Assembly (NCBI RefSeq): GCF_037478135.1
Contig: NZ_JBBHDV010000011.1
Location: forward strand, 1 to 64,000
Origin: Denitratimonas sp037478135
GTDB lineage: Bacteria > Pseudomonadota > Gammaproteobacteria > Xanthomonadales > Xanthomonadaceae
Reading direction: 5' to 3'
DNA length: 64,000 nt
A program made the position numbers and the translations under genes. The notes under the pieces are model-generated. The model did not search any database. It saw only the letters and a program-made list of their open reading frames with translations, and was not told the origin of the DNA. Positions 43,704 to 53,984 of this stretch are shown piece after piece. Position 1 is the first letter of the stretch, and the number at the start of each line of letters is the position of its first letter.

Positions 43704-44489
43704 TTAGGCCGGCGCCAGTTCCAGCCACACCGGAGTGTGGTCGCTGGGACGTTCCCAGGTGCGCGGTTCACGATCAATGCCGGCGGCGCTGATGCGCGGC
43801 TTCAAGGCCTGGCTGGCCAGCACCAGATCGATGCGCAGGCCGAGGTTGCGGCGGAATCCGGCGGCGCGGTAATCCCACCAGGAAAACTGTTCGGGTGGTT
43901 GTTCGAACAGGCGGTAGCTGTCGACCAGCCCCAGATCGAGCAGGCCTTGCAGCGCGGCGCGTTCGGCGGTCGAGGTCAGGATCGAATTCTCGTTCCAGAT
44001 CGCCGGATCGTGCACATCGCGGTCGTCGGGTGCGATATTGAAGTCGCCCAGCACGATCAGTTCCGGATGGCGTGCGTGTTCGGCCGCAATCCAGTCGTGC
44101 GCGGCTGCCAGCCAGCGCAGCTTGTAGTCGTACTTTTCGCTGCCCACGGCCTGGCCGTTGACCACGTACAGATCGATGATGCGCAGCCCGCCGTAGCTGG
44201 CGGCCAGCACCCGGGCCTGCGGATCCTCGAAGCCGGGAATGCCGATCTGGATGTCTTCCGGCTCCGGCACGCTGGACATGCGCGAAACAATCGCCACGCC
44301 GTTGTAGGTCTTCTGGCCGGTGAACACGCTGTGGTAGCCGGCCTGCGCCAGCGCCTCGGCCGGAAACTTCGCATCCTCCAGCTTGGTTTCCTGCAGCGCC
44401 ACGATGTCCGGCTGCGCCTGCGCCAGCCAGTCGAGCAGATGCGGCAGCCGCACATTGAGGGAGTTGACGTTCCAGCTGGCGATTTTCAT
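43704..44489 (-). CDS. xth: Exodeoxyribonuclease III
   Basis: A 261-residue EEP-fold nuclease that cleaves at abasic sites and trims 3' ends in base-excision repair. Motifs are complete: ASWNVNSL (4-11), LQETKLED (E near 34), NGVAI, VLGDFNIAPDDRDVHDP (catalytic Asp and Asn), and the terminal RPSDHTPVWLEL with the catalytic His. ATG 44489 overlaps the hemF stop by 4 bases, so it is the last gene of a three-gene minus-strand operon. Confidence 0.96.
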   Translation of the reverse strand: MKIASWNVNSLNVRLPHLLDWLAQAQPDIVALQETKLEDAKFPAEALAQAGYHSVFTGQKTYNGVAIVSRMSSVPEPEDIQIGIPGFEDPQARVLAASYGGLRIIDLYVVNGQAVGSEKYDYKLRWLAAAHDWIAAEHARHPELIVLGDFNIAPDDRDVHDPAIWNENSILTSTAERAALQGLLDLGLVDSYRLFEQPPEQFSWWDYRAAGFRRNLGLRIDLVLASQALKPRISAAGIDREPRTWERPSDHTPVWLELAPA

Positions 44490-45418
44490 GTGGCCTCCGG
44501 CGGCAGTTCGGCGAGCCAGTCGCGCGGGCGCAGGTACTCGGCCAGGCGGGCTTCCGCGCTGCCAGGTTCCGGCGTGTAGCTGTATTCAAAACGCACCTGC
44601 GGTGGCAGGCTCATCAGGATGGATTCGGTGCGGCCGCCCGATTGCAGGCCGAACAGGGTGCCGCGGTCCCAGACCAGGTTGAATTCGACATAGCGCCCGC
44701 GCCGATAGAGCTGGAACTGGCGTTCGCGCTCGCCGTAAGGCGTGTCGCGGCGGCGTTCGACCAGCGGCAGGTAGGCCGGCAGGAAGGCTTCGCCGACGGC
44801 GCGGGTATAGGCGAAGCAGCGCTCGAATCCCCAGGCGTTGAGGTCGTCGAAGAACAGTCCGCCGATACCGCGCGCTTCGTCGCGATGCTTCAGAAAAAAG
44901 TAACGGTCACACCATGCTTTGTGCTCGGGATAGACCGTCTGGCCGAACGGGGCGCAGGCCGCGCGCGCGACCTCATGCCAATGGCGGATGTCTTCGTCGA
45001 AAGGATAGAACGGGGTCAGGTCGAAGCCGCCGCCGAACCACCAGACCGGCGCGGCGTTCGCCGGGCGGGCCTGGAAGTAGCGCACGTTCATGTGCGTGGT
45101 CGGCAGGTAGGGGTTGTGCGGGTGGATCACCAGCGAGACGCCGAACGCGCTCCACGGTGCACCGGCCAGTTCCGGGCGGTGGGCGCTGGCCGAGGGCGGC
45201 AGTGCGGCGCCATGCACTTCGGAGAAATTGACGCCGGCCTGTTCGAATACCCGGCCCTGTTTCAGCACGCGCGAACGGCCACCGCCGCCGCCTTCGCGTT
45301 CCCAGGCATCTTCGATGAAGCCGGCGCCGCCATCGGCCCGGGCCAGTGCGTCGCAGATCTCGTCCTGCAGCCGGCGCAGCCAGGCGGCGACGGCGTTTTG
45401 ATCGGGCAGATTGCTCAT
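44486..45418 (-). CDS. hemF: Oxygen-dependent coproporphyrinogen-III oxidase
   Basis: Converts coproporphyrinogen III to protoporphyrinogen IX with O2 in aerobic haem synthesis. The 310-residue protein has the PxxASAHRPELAG substrate region, the HMNVRYFQAR segment, WWFGGGFDLTPFYP, and the RGRYVEFNLVWDRGTLFGLQSGGR signature. It stands between the CNB/rhodanese gene and xth with 4-base ATGA overlaps on both sides. It completes, with hemD, two haem-pathway enzymes in this window. Confidence 0.97.
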   Translation of the reverse strand: MSNLPDQNAVAAWLRRLQDEICDALARADGGAGFIEDAWEREGGGGGRSRVLKQGRVFEQAGVNFSEVHGAALPPSASAHRPELAGAPWSAFGVSLVIHPHNPYLPTTHMNVRYFQARPANAAPVWWFGGGFDLTPFYPFDEDIRHWHEVARAACAPFGQTVYPEHKAWCDRYFFLKHRDEARGIGGLFFDDLNAWGFERCFAYTRAVGEAFLPAYLPLVERRRDTPYGERERQFQLYRRGRYVEFNLVWDRGTLFGLQSGGRTESILMSLPPQVRFEYSYTPEPGSAEARLAEYLRPRDWLAELPPEAT

Positions 45419-46470
45419 GCGTCCTGCTGCTTTTCCTGCTGCCGCAGCATGCCTTGCAGCCCGCCCTGCAGCGCGTAGGCGTCAAAGCCCAGCCGGGTCA
45501 GGATGAAGGCGGCGGCCGAGCTGCGCTCGCCGGTATTGCAGTAGACGATGAGCTTGCGGTTGCGGTCGAAGCGGTCGACCGCGTCCTCGCGCAGCCGGTA
45601 CAGCGGCAGGTTGATTGCGTCGCGGATCGCGCGCTGCTCGAATTCGGCCGGCAGCCGCACGTCGATGACGACTGCGCCGGTGCGCGCCAGCAGCGAAGCC
45701 TGCGCCGGGTTGAGCCATTCCACCACCGGCGGCTTCAGCACATCCTCGAAGGTGCGCCGCGCCAGCCGCATCAGGCGGCCATCCTGCATCATCCGCACGG
45801 TGGCGTTACGGGTGGTGTTGGACAGCAGCGCGTCCTCGCCGAAGCAGTCACCGCGCACCAGATAGGCGACGATGGATTCAGCATCGTCCAGGTGCTTGAG
45901 CACCGAGGCGGTGCCTTCCTTGATGACGTAGAAGTAATCGGCGGCATCGCCTTCGCGCACGATCGCATCGCCGGCGCGCACGCTGATTTCCTCGAAGCCC
46001 TGGAACATGCGCTCGATGTTGCCGGTCGGCAGTTTGTGGAAGGCGCGGCTCTGCAGCAGGCGGAACACCCAGCGGTTGGCATCGGCGCCACTGTCGCCGG
46101 CGGTGGCGTTGCGCGCCAGTTGGTCCCAAGCGATGACTTTTTCCAGATAGCGCCGGTCCAGGCGCGCCACCCGAGCTTGTGCCGAAATCACCGTGGCGGT
46201 GAAGCGGCGCGGCTGCGAGTCGCCGATCGGGTAGCGGCCCTGCAGCGCGCCGGCGGACAGTTCGCGCACCTTGCCGTCCGGGTATTCGGCGCGGATCGTA
46301 CCGGCCAGCAGGTACAGGGTGTCGTCATCCATGTCGCCGCTGCGGAACAGCACTTCGCCGCGGCCGTAGTCGGAAAAGGCCGCTTCGGTGGCCAGTTGTT
46401 CGCGGGTTTCCGGACGCAGCGAGTCCAGCGGGTAAAGATGCGACAGTGAATCGGTGGTCGCGGTGCTCAT
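45415..46470 (-). CDS. Cyclic nucleotide-binding domain plus rhodanese protein
   Basis: A 351-residue protein with two cyclic-nucleotide-binding-like segments (about 15-110 and 128-240; the second has the clear phosphate-cassette-like pattern FYVIKEGTASVLKH...DCFGEDALLSNTTRNATV), followed by a rhodanese domain (about 255-340) whose active-site loop is VYCNTGERSSAA, with Cys in the sulfur-accepting position. Likely a regulatory sulfur carrier or redox sensor. It lacks a HTH, so it is not a CRP-type transcription factor. The stop overlaps the hemF start by 4 bases. Confidence 0.85.
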   Translation of the reverse strand: MSTATTDSLSHLYPLDSLRPETREQLATEAAFSDYGRGEVLFRSGDMDDDTLYLLAGTIRAEYPDGKVRELSAGALQGRYPIGDSQPRRFTATVISAQARVARLDRRYLEKVIAWDQLARNATAGDSGADANRWVFRLLQSRAFHKLPTGNIERMFQGFEEISVRAGDAIVREGDAADYFYVIKEGTASVLKHLDDAESIVAYLVRGDCFGEDALLSNTTRNATVRMMQDGRLMRLARRTFEDVLKPPVVEWLNPAQASLLARTGAVVIDVRLPAEFEQRAIRDAINLPLYRLREDAVDRFDRNRKLIVYCNTGERSSAAAFILTRLGFDAYALQGGLQGMLRQQEKQQDA

Positions 46471-46589
46471 GGTGGCGATATTCCCCCGTGCAAGTGCGTC
46501 AAAGTGTAGCCAGCCTGCGGGGTTCGCACCACTTGGAGGCGGCGATGCGGGTTCATCGGCGGGGTGGCGATGGCGCGGCGGCGGGCATG

Positions 46590-46616
46590 AAAAAGGCGGC
46601 CCCGGGAGGCCGCCTT
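46590..46616 (-). terminator. Rho-independent terminator of rpoD
   Basis: On the minus strand AAGGCGGCC (46616-46608) pairs with GGCCGCCTT (46601-46593) and is followed by TTT. A 6-base loop. It lies 35 bases past the rpoD stop. Confidence 0.85.
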
Positions 46617-46650
46617 CTGGGTGATTGCATCCGCCGTGACCGGCGCTGCG

Positions 46651-48537
<1,887 letters not shown>

Positions 48538-48578
48538 GTGCTGCCTGACTGGAAGGTGCCAAGGGTAAAGAACGCGCC

Positions 48579-48607
48579 AGTATAGCGTTTTGGGCCGTTC
48601 TTCACCA
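48579..48607 (-). promoter_or_regulatory. Possible rpoD promoter
   Basis: On the minus strand a 5-of-6 consensus -10 TATACT (48584-48579) stands 17 bases after TGGTGA (48607-48602, weak -35). It is 42 bases upstream of the rpoD start. Confidence 0.45.
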
Positions 48608-48723
48608 TGACAGGGCTGAATGGGCGGAAAATCCGTACGGACATCCGGAGGGGGCGCGGCGGCCGGCAAAGACCGGCGGCAATGCGGCGCCCGGGTGGGA
48701 AATGGTGCGCTGCCGGGTGGAAT

Positions 48724-49161
48724 TCAACTGTCCAGCCAGAACGTGACCGGACCATCATTCACCAGACTGACCATCATATGCGCCCCGAATTCCCCGGTTT
48801 CAACCGTCGGGTGATGGCGGCGGCAGGTTTCCACCAGTTGCTGGAAGCAGTGCAGGCCGTGTTCCGGGCTGGCGGCGGTGGTGAAGCTGGGCCGCATGCC
48901 CTTGGCGGTATCGGCGGCCAGGGTGAACTGGCTGACCAGCAGCAGGCCGCCGCCGGTATCGGTCAGCGAACGGTTCATGCGGCCGGTTTCGTCCGGAAAC
49001 ACGCGGTAGCCCAGCAGCCGTTCGCGCATGCGTTCGATGCGGGAAGGGTTGTCCTGCGGCTGTACCGCGACCAGCGCCAGCAGGCCCGGGCCGATGCGGC
49101 CGACAAGGCGTTCCTCCACATGCACGCTGGCCTGGCTGACGCGCTGGATCAGGGCGATCAT
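48724..49161 (-). CDS. dtd: D-aminoacyl-tRNA deacylase
   Basis: A 145-residue homodimeric enzyme that frees tRNAs wrongly charged with D-amino acids (or glycine on tRNA-Ala). The MIALIQRVSQASV start, the SQFTLAADTAKGMRPSF segment (Thr/Gln catalytic region) and the C-terminal GxP-type loop VSLVNDGPVTFWLDS are the classic Dtd motifs. It is divergent from lpxL with 110 bases between. Confidence 0.95.
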   Translation of the reverse strand: MIALIQRVSQASVHVEERLVGRIGPGLLALVAVQPQDNPSRIERMRERLLGYRVFPDETGRMNRSLTDTGGGLLLVSQFTLAADTAKGMRPSFTTAASPEHGLHCFQQLVETCRRHHPTVETGEFGAHMMVSLVNDGPVTFWLDS

Positions 49162-49221
49162 GGTCCGTCGATTTCCAACAAAGCCGCCATACTAGCGGCC
49201 CTTTTCGTTGAAGGTGCAGCC

Positions 49222-49275
49222 ATGCCCTTGCAAGTGGCGGCGGCAGGCAGGCGCGCCGCGGTGCTTTTGCCATGA
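49222..49275 (+). other. Possible 17-codon leader ORF before lpxL
   Basis: ATG 49222 has a good AAGGTG ribosome site at 49211-49216 and opens a 17-codon frame (MPLQVAAAGRRAAVLLP) whose TGA overlaps the lpxL ATG as ATGA. It may simply couple translation of lpxL; chance cannot be excluded. Confidence 0.3.
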
Positions 49276-50171
49276 GTGGTTCGGTGATCAAGGCCCGCGT
49301 GGTCTGGGCCCTGGTGTGGCTGGCCGGTGGCTTGCCGATGCGCTGGCAGCGCGGGCTGGGCGGTGCGCTGGGGCGTCTGGTCGGGCTGCTCGGCCTGCGC
49401 GAGGCGCGCGTGGCACGGCGCAATCTGGAGCTGTGTTTCCCGCAGATGGAATTGGCACAGCGGCAGGCGCTGTGGCGCCAAAATCTGGTGGAAACCGGCC
49501 GCACGCTCACCGAAACCCTGCGCCTGTGGACGCGTCCTTCGACCCGCCATCTGGGTCTGGTGCGGGAAGTGGTCGGCGGTGAACTGCTGGATGCGGCGCT
49601 GACCAGCGGCAACGGTACGCTGATCGCGGCTCCGCATCTGGGCAACTGGGAGCTGCTGAACCAGTGGCTGGCCTCGCGCTCGCCGCTGGCCATCGTCTAT
49701 CGGCCGCCGCGTGCCGACTGGGCCGATGCGCTGATCCGGCGCGCACGCGGGCAGCCGGGTGTCACCCAGGTGCGGGCCGAAGCGTCCGGGGTTCGAACCT
49801 TGTTCCGGATCCTGAAGGAGGGCGGCATGGTGGGCATCCTGCCCGATCAGCAACCCAAGCGTGGCGATGGCGAATTCGCGCCGTTTTTCGGCATTCCGGC
49901 GCTGACGATGACCCTGCTGCCGCGTCTGGCGCAGCGCACCGGTGCCACGGTGCTGATGGCCTTCGCCGAACGCCTGCCGGATGCCGACGGCTTCCGCATC
50001 CGCATCCTGCCGGCAAGCGCGGCACTTTCGGATGCGGATCCGGCCATCGCCACCGCCGCACTCAATGCGGCGGTCGAAAGCTGCATCGCGCTGGTGCCGG
50101 CGCAGTACCAGTGGAGCTACAAGCGCTTCACGATCCGTCCGGAAAACGCGGAGCCGATCCGATATGACTGA
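49272..50171 (+). CDS. lpxL: Lipid A acyltransferase (LpxL/HtrB family)
   Basis: A 299-residue inner-membrane enzyme that adds a secondary acyl chain to lipid A. The catalytic HX4E motif is H-L-G-N-W-E in APHLGNWELL (about 115-120), followed by YRPPRADWADALIRRAR and GILPDQQPKRGDGEFAPFFG, family hallmarks. One N-terminal hydrophobic segment anchors it. The start at 49272 overlaps a short leader frame and has only a weak GGTG ribosome site. It overlaps the downstream PH-domain gene by 8 bases. Confidence 0.93.
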   Translation: MSGSVIKARVVWALVWLAGGLPMRWQRGLGGALGRLVGLLGLREARVARRNLELCFPQMELAQRQALWRQNLVETGRTLTETLRLWTRPSTRHLGLVREVVGGELLDAALTSGNGTLIAAPHLGNWELLNQWLASRSPLAIVYRPPRADWADALIRRARGQPGVTQVRAEASGVRTLFRILKEGGMVGILPDQQPKRGDGEFAPFFGIPALTMTLLPRLAQRTGATVLMAFAERLPDADGFRIRILPASAALSDADPAIATAALNAAVESCIALVPAQYQWSYKRFTIRPENAEPIRYD

Positions 50172-50676
50172 ATCCACACCTGCCGCCACGCCCGGTGCGA
50201 ACGGACAATTCGAACATCTGGATCCCCGCGCACGCTGGGGCTTCCGGCTGCGCGCGCTGATCGGCTTCGAACTGTTCGGTGTGTTCGCCCTGATGCTGCT
50301 GGTGCCGCTGGCGGTGAAGCTGGAACTGCCGGGCGTACTGTTCCGTTGGCTGATCCCGCTGGTGCTGCTGCTGATGCCGCTGCCGGCCTGGTTCTATGCC
50401 GGCGCGCGCTGGCGCCGGATGCGTTATGCGCTGGGGCCACTGGGGCTGCGCATCCAGCGCGGGGTCTGGTGGCGCAGCGATACGCTGGTGCCGCGCTCGC
50501 GGGTGCAGCACATCGATCTGCATCGAGGCCCGCTGGACCGGCGTCTGGGGCTGGCCGGACTGCGGGTCTATACCGCAGGCAGCGAACTGGGAAAACTCAC
50601 CCTCAACGGTCTGCCGCACGAACGTGCCACCGCGCTGCGCGATGCGCTGATCCGGGTCGATGACGATGTCCTCTGA
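50164..50676 (+). CDS. PH-domain membrane protein (YdbS-like)
   Basis: A 170-residue protein with two membrane helices (about 34-55 and 61-80) and a bacterial PH domain type bPH2 (LGPLGLRIQRGVWWRSDTLVPRSRVQHIDLHRGPLDRRLGLAGLRVYTAGS). This is the YdbS half of the YdbS-YdbT pair, conserved but of unknown role at the membrane. ATG 50164 overlaps lpxL; a second in-frame start is not evident. The next PH gene overlaps its 3' end by 17 bases. Confidence 0.85.
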   Translation: MTESTPAATPGANGQFEHLDPRARWGFRLRALIGFELFGVFALMLLVPLAVKLELPGVLFRWLIPLVLLLMPLPAWFYAGARWRRMRYALGPLGLRIQRGVWWRSDTLVPRSRVQHIDLHRGPLDRRLGLAGLRVYTAGSELGKLTLNGLPHERATALRDALIRVDDDVL

Positions 50677-52297
50677 CACCCCGCGCATACCGCATGAGGA
50701 AACGCCTGCCGGGGTGATCGGCGCAGCAAGTGATGCCGATGCTGTGGTGGATGCCGATCAGGCACGGCTGGGCGCCGGCCACGAACGCCGCCTGCATCCG
50801 CTGTCGTGGTTGTTCGTGCTGCTGTTGCAGATCAAGGGTTTCGCGCTGCCGCTGATCGCGCTGCTGGTGTTCGGGCGCAACGAGGACAGCTGGCAATGGT
50901 GGGGCCTGGTCGCGGTGGCGGTGATGACGCTGGCGGCGGTGGCGCAGTATTTCACCTATCGCTTCCGCATCGATGCCGATGAGCTGGTGATCCGCTCCGG
51001 CCTGTTCCAGCGCAATGTGCGGCATGTGCCGCTGGCGCGCATCCAGTCGGTCGCGCTGCACCGCAACCTGTTGCACCAGATCGTCGGCGTGGCCGAAGTG
51101 CGGCTGGAATCGGCGGTCGGCGGGGATGAGCCCGAAGCCCAGATGCGGGTGTTGTCGCTGGCCGATGCGGCGGCACTGGAGCGGCTGGTCGAACACCATC
51201 GCGGTGCGGTCCGGGCCGGAGTTTCTCCAGCCGATTCCGCCGTTGAAAACGATGCGGATGCGACGCCCGCTGCACAGCAAGAATCAGCCGCACCGGCGAC
51301 CCGGGTGTTGCTGCGGCTGCCGCTGATCGAGCTTCTCAAGCTGGGTCTGGCGTCCAATCGCGGCACCGTGCTGCTGGCTGCCGGTGCCGGCGCGCTGATG
51401 CAGTTCGGTGGGGATGCGCTGTGGGAAAAATTCGGCGAATGGCCGCGCCATGGCGTGGAGTGGCTGCTTGCGCTCGGCATGTCGGTGGCGATCTGGGCCG
51501 CGCTGGTGCTGGTCCTGTTGCTGCTGGCGGTCATTGCTGGGCGCGTGCTGGGGCTGGTGATGACGCTGCTGGCCAACTTCGGTTTCATGCTGGAACAGGC
51601 CGGCCCGCGCGTGTCGGTCGAACGCGGCCTGCTGACCCGCGTTCGTGCCAGTGCGCCGCTGCGCCGCATCCAGCACTGGACTCTGCGCCAGGGCGTGGTG
51701 CTGCGGCTGTTCGGGCGCAGCTCGCTGCGTGTGGAAACCGCCGCGCTGCGCGTCGGAAACGAGCAGCAGACCGTGTCGGAACTGGTGCCGATCGCGGCCC
51801 CGGACACGCTTGAAGCACTGCTGCGTCACTGGCTGCCGCACTGGCCGGGGCGCTTCGAATTCCGCCCGCTGCATCCGCGCGCGTGGCGCCGGTTGTGTCT
51901 GGTGCCGTGCGTATTGACGCTGCTCGCCTGCGCGGTGCTGCTGTATCTGATTGGTTTGATGGCGCTGCTGTTGCTGGCGCTGATCCCGTTCTGGATCTGG
52001 CTGGCGCGGTGTCAGGCCCGTGCGGCAGGTTATGCGGTGGAAGGGGATTTTCTGGTCTGGCGTAGCGGCTGGCTCGACCGGCGGATGTCCTTCACCCGGA
52101 TCAAAAAACTCCAGGGCCTGCGACTGGTGCAATCTCCGTTCGACCGCCGCCACGGCATGGCCAGCCTGCGCGCCGACACCGCCGGCGCACACCCGATGGG
52201 CCACCGCCTGCACCTGATCCACCTGCCGGAAAACGAAGCCCGCGCCCTTTACCGCCGCCTCGCCACGCATCTGGCCAGAACCCCGTGGCAGTGGTAG
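50660..52297 (+). CDS. PH-domain membrane protein (YdbT-like)
   Basis: A 545-residue protein with multiple membrane helices and three bPH2-type segments: DADELVIRSGLFQRNVRHVPLARIQ (about 110), RVSVERGLLTRVRASAPLRRIQHWTL (about 320) and YAVEGDFLVWRSGWLDRRMSF (about 460). This is the YdbT partner of the preceding gene. Two ATGs (50660 and 50666) are close; the first is used. It probably forms one operon with lpxL, which suggests an envelope role by association only. Confidence 0.85.
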   Translation: MTMSSDTPRIPHEETPAGVIGAASDADAVVDADQARLGAGHERRLHPLSWLFVLLLQIKGFALPLIALLVFGRNEDSWQWWGLVAVAVMTLAAVAQYFTYRFRIDADELVIRSGLFQRNVRHVPLARIQSVALHRNLLHQIVGVAEVRLESAVGGDEPEAQMRVLSLADAAALERLVEHHRGAVRAGVSPADSAVENDADATPAAQQESAAPATRVLLRLPLIELLKLGLASNRGTVLLAAGAGALMQFGGDALWEKFGEWPRHGVEWLLALGMSVAIWAALVLVLLLLAVIAGRVLGLVMTLLANFGFMLEQAGPRVSVERGLLTRVRASAPLRRIQHWTLRQGVVLRLFGRSSLRVETAALRVGNEQQTVSELVPIAAPDTLEALLRHWLPHWPGRFEFRPLHPRAWRRLCLVPCVLTLLACAVLLYLIGLMALLLLALIPFWIWLARCQARAAGYAVEGDFLVWRSGWLDRRMSFTRIKKLQGLRLVQSPFDRRHGMASLRADTAGAHPMGHRLHLIHLPENEARALYRRLATHLARTPWQW

Positions 52298-52361
52298 TGG
52301 CCCGCACGCAGTGCCCGTGCCTTACGCGCACCATAACCCGCACGCCAGACCAGACCACGTA

Positions 52362-52440
52362 GCCCGGGCAAGGCGCAGCCGCACCCGGGGTTGGCCTGCC
52401 CGATAACGCTGCCCCGGGTGCGGCTGCGCCTTGCCCGGGC
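52362..52440. repeat. 29-bp perfect inverted repeat (REP/BIME-like) between convergent genes
   Basis: The arm at 52362-52390 (begins GCCCGGGCAAGG) is the exact reverse complement of 52412-52440; the 21-base spacer is 52391-52411. It lies 65 bases past the YdbT-like stop and 71 bases before the trkH stop. The composition and position match the dispersed extragenic palindromes of pseudomonads and xanthomonads, but the copy number is unknown. Confidence 0.85.
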
Positions 52441-52510
52441 CACTCACCTGCGGACAGGTCGGGAGCTTTGAGTTTCACGGCAAAACCGGCGCGCGCCGGC
52501 CACCCGGCTG

Positions 52511-53968
52511 CTACTCCCGCCAGAACGAAGGCGCCAGCAGCACCAGCACCGGGAACACTTCCAGCCGGCCCAGGATCATCGCGAACGAGCAGATCCACAC
52601 CGCCGCCGGCGGCATCGTGCCGAAGTGCACGCTGACTTCGCCCAGGCCGGGGCCGAGGTTGTTGATCGAGGCGGCGGCGGCGGCGAACGCGGTGACCAGG
52701 TCGATGCCGGTGGCGGTCAGCGCCAGCATCACGCCCATGAAACACAGCAGGTACAGCGTGCAGAACGCGCCGACCGACAGCACGATGCGCTCGGACACGC
52801 GCCGTCCCCCCATCTTCACGATGAACTGGCCCTTCGGGTGCACCAGCTGTTTGACCTCGCGCGCGCCCTGGCGCACCGCCATCACCACGCGCGCCACCTT
52901 CATGCCGCCCGAGGTCGAGCCGGAGGAGCCGCCGATGAAGGCCAGCATGATCAGCAGCAAGGGCGCAAATCCCGGCCACAGGCTGAAATCACCCAGCGTG
53001 AAACCGGTCGTGGTCAGGTTCGACACCGCCTGGAACGCGGCGCGGCGCATGGCACCAGCCAGACCGGAGATTTCGCCGCCCAGCCACAGCGCCAGCGCAA
53101 TCGCAGCGGTGGCGGCCAATGCCAGCAGGGTGAAGAAACGCAGTTCGGTGTCCTTCTGGTACGGCGCCATCGTGGCGCGGTTCCACGCCACGTAATGCAG
53201 GCCGAAATTGATCCCGCCCACCAGCATGAAGACGATAGCGACCACTTCGATCATCGGGTTGTTCCAGTAGCCGAAGCTGGCGTCGTGCGTGGAAAATCCG
53301 GCCGTGGCCACGGTCGAGAGCGCATGGCAGACCGCATCGAACAGGTTCATGCCGGCGGCCCAGTAGGCCAGCGCGCACAGCACGTTGAGGCCCAGATACA
53401 CCAGCCACAGCGCCTTGGCGGTGCCGGCGATGCGCGGCGTCAGCTTGGTGTCCTTGCCCGGCCCGGTGGCCTCGGCGCGGAACAGCTGCATGCCGCCGAC
53501 CTTGAGCATCGGCAGGATCGCCACCGCCAGCAGCACGATGCCCATGCCGCCGTAGAAGTTCAGCGACTGCCGGTACAGCAGCATGCTGCGCGGCAGGTGG
53601 TCGAGGCCATCGATGGTGGTGGCCCCGGTCGTGGTCAGCCCGGAAACGGCTTCGAACATGGCCTGGGTCAGCGCCAGGCGCGGCTCGGCCAGCATGAACG
53701 GGATCGAGGCCACGGCCGCGGCCAGCAGCCACGCGAAAGTGGTGATGAAGAAACCGTCGCGCAGTCGCAGTTCGTAGCGCAGCCGTCGTACCGGCCACCA
53801 CAGCGCCAGCCCGAGCAGGGCGGCGCAGGCGAAGGTTTCGGCGAACGCGACCACGGTGTCCTCGCGCAGCGCGATGGCCAGCGTCAGCGGCGGCACGAAG
53901 AACAGCGAGGAAAGCCCGAGCAGTGCGCCCAGCACTTTCTGGATCACGAGGAAGCGGCGCGGCAGCAT
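52511..53968 (-). CDS. trkH: Trk potassium uptake protein TrkH
   Basis: The 485-residue pore subunit of the Trk K+ uptake system. It has four M1-P-M2-type repeats with selectivity-filter loops: SGLTTTGATT, STVATAGFSTHD, SNLTTTGFT and the fourth AAAASINNLGPGLGEV, plus SGSTSGGMK after filter three. It is followed by trkA, its cytosolic regulator, on the same strand after 16 bases. Confidence 0.96.
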   Translation of the reverse strand: MLPRRFLVIQKVLGALLGLSSLFFVPPLTLAIALREDTVVAFAETFACAALLGLALWWPVRRLRYELRLRDGFFITTFAWLLAAAVASIPFMLAEPRLALTQAMFEAVSGLTTTGATTIDGLDHLPRSMLLYRQSLNFYGGMGIVLLAVAILPMLKVGGMQLFRAEATGPGKDTKLTPRIAGTAKALWLVYLGLNVLCALAYWAAGMNLFDAVCHALSTVATAGFSTHDASFGYWNNPMIEVVAIVFMLVGGINFGLHYVAWNRATMAPYQKDTELRFFTLLALAATAAIALALWLGGEISGLAGAMRRAAFQAVSNLTTTGFTLGDFSLWPGFAPLLLIMLAFIGGSSGSTSGGMKVARVVMAVRQGAREVKQLVHPKGQFIVKMGGRRVSERIVLSVGAFCTLYLLCFMGVMLALTATGIDLVTAFAAAAASINNLGPGLGEVSVHFGTMPPAAVWICSFAMILGRLEVFPVLVLLAPSFWRE

Positions 53969-53984
53969 CGTCGGGTTCCGGTGC

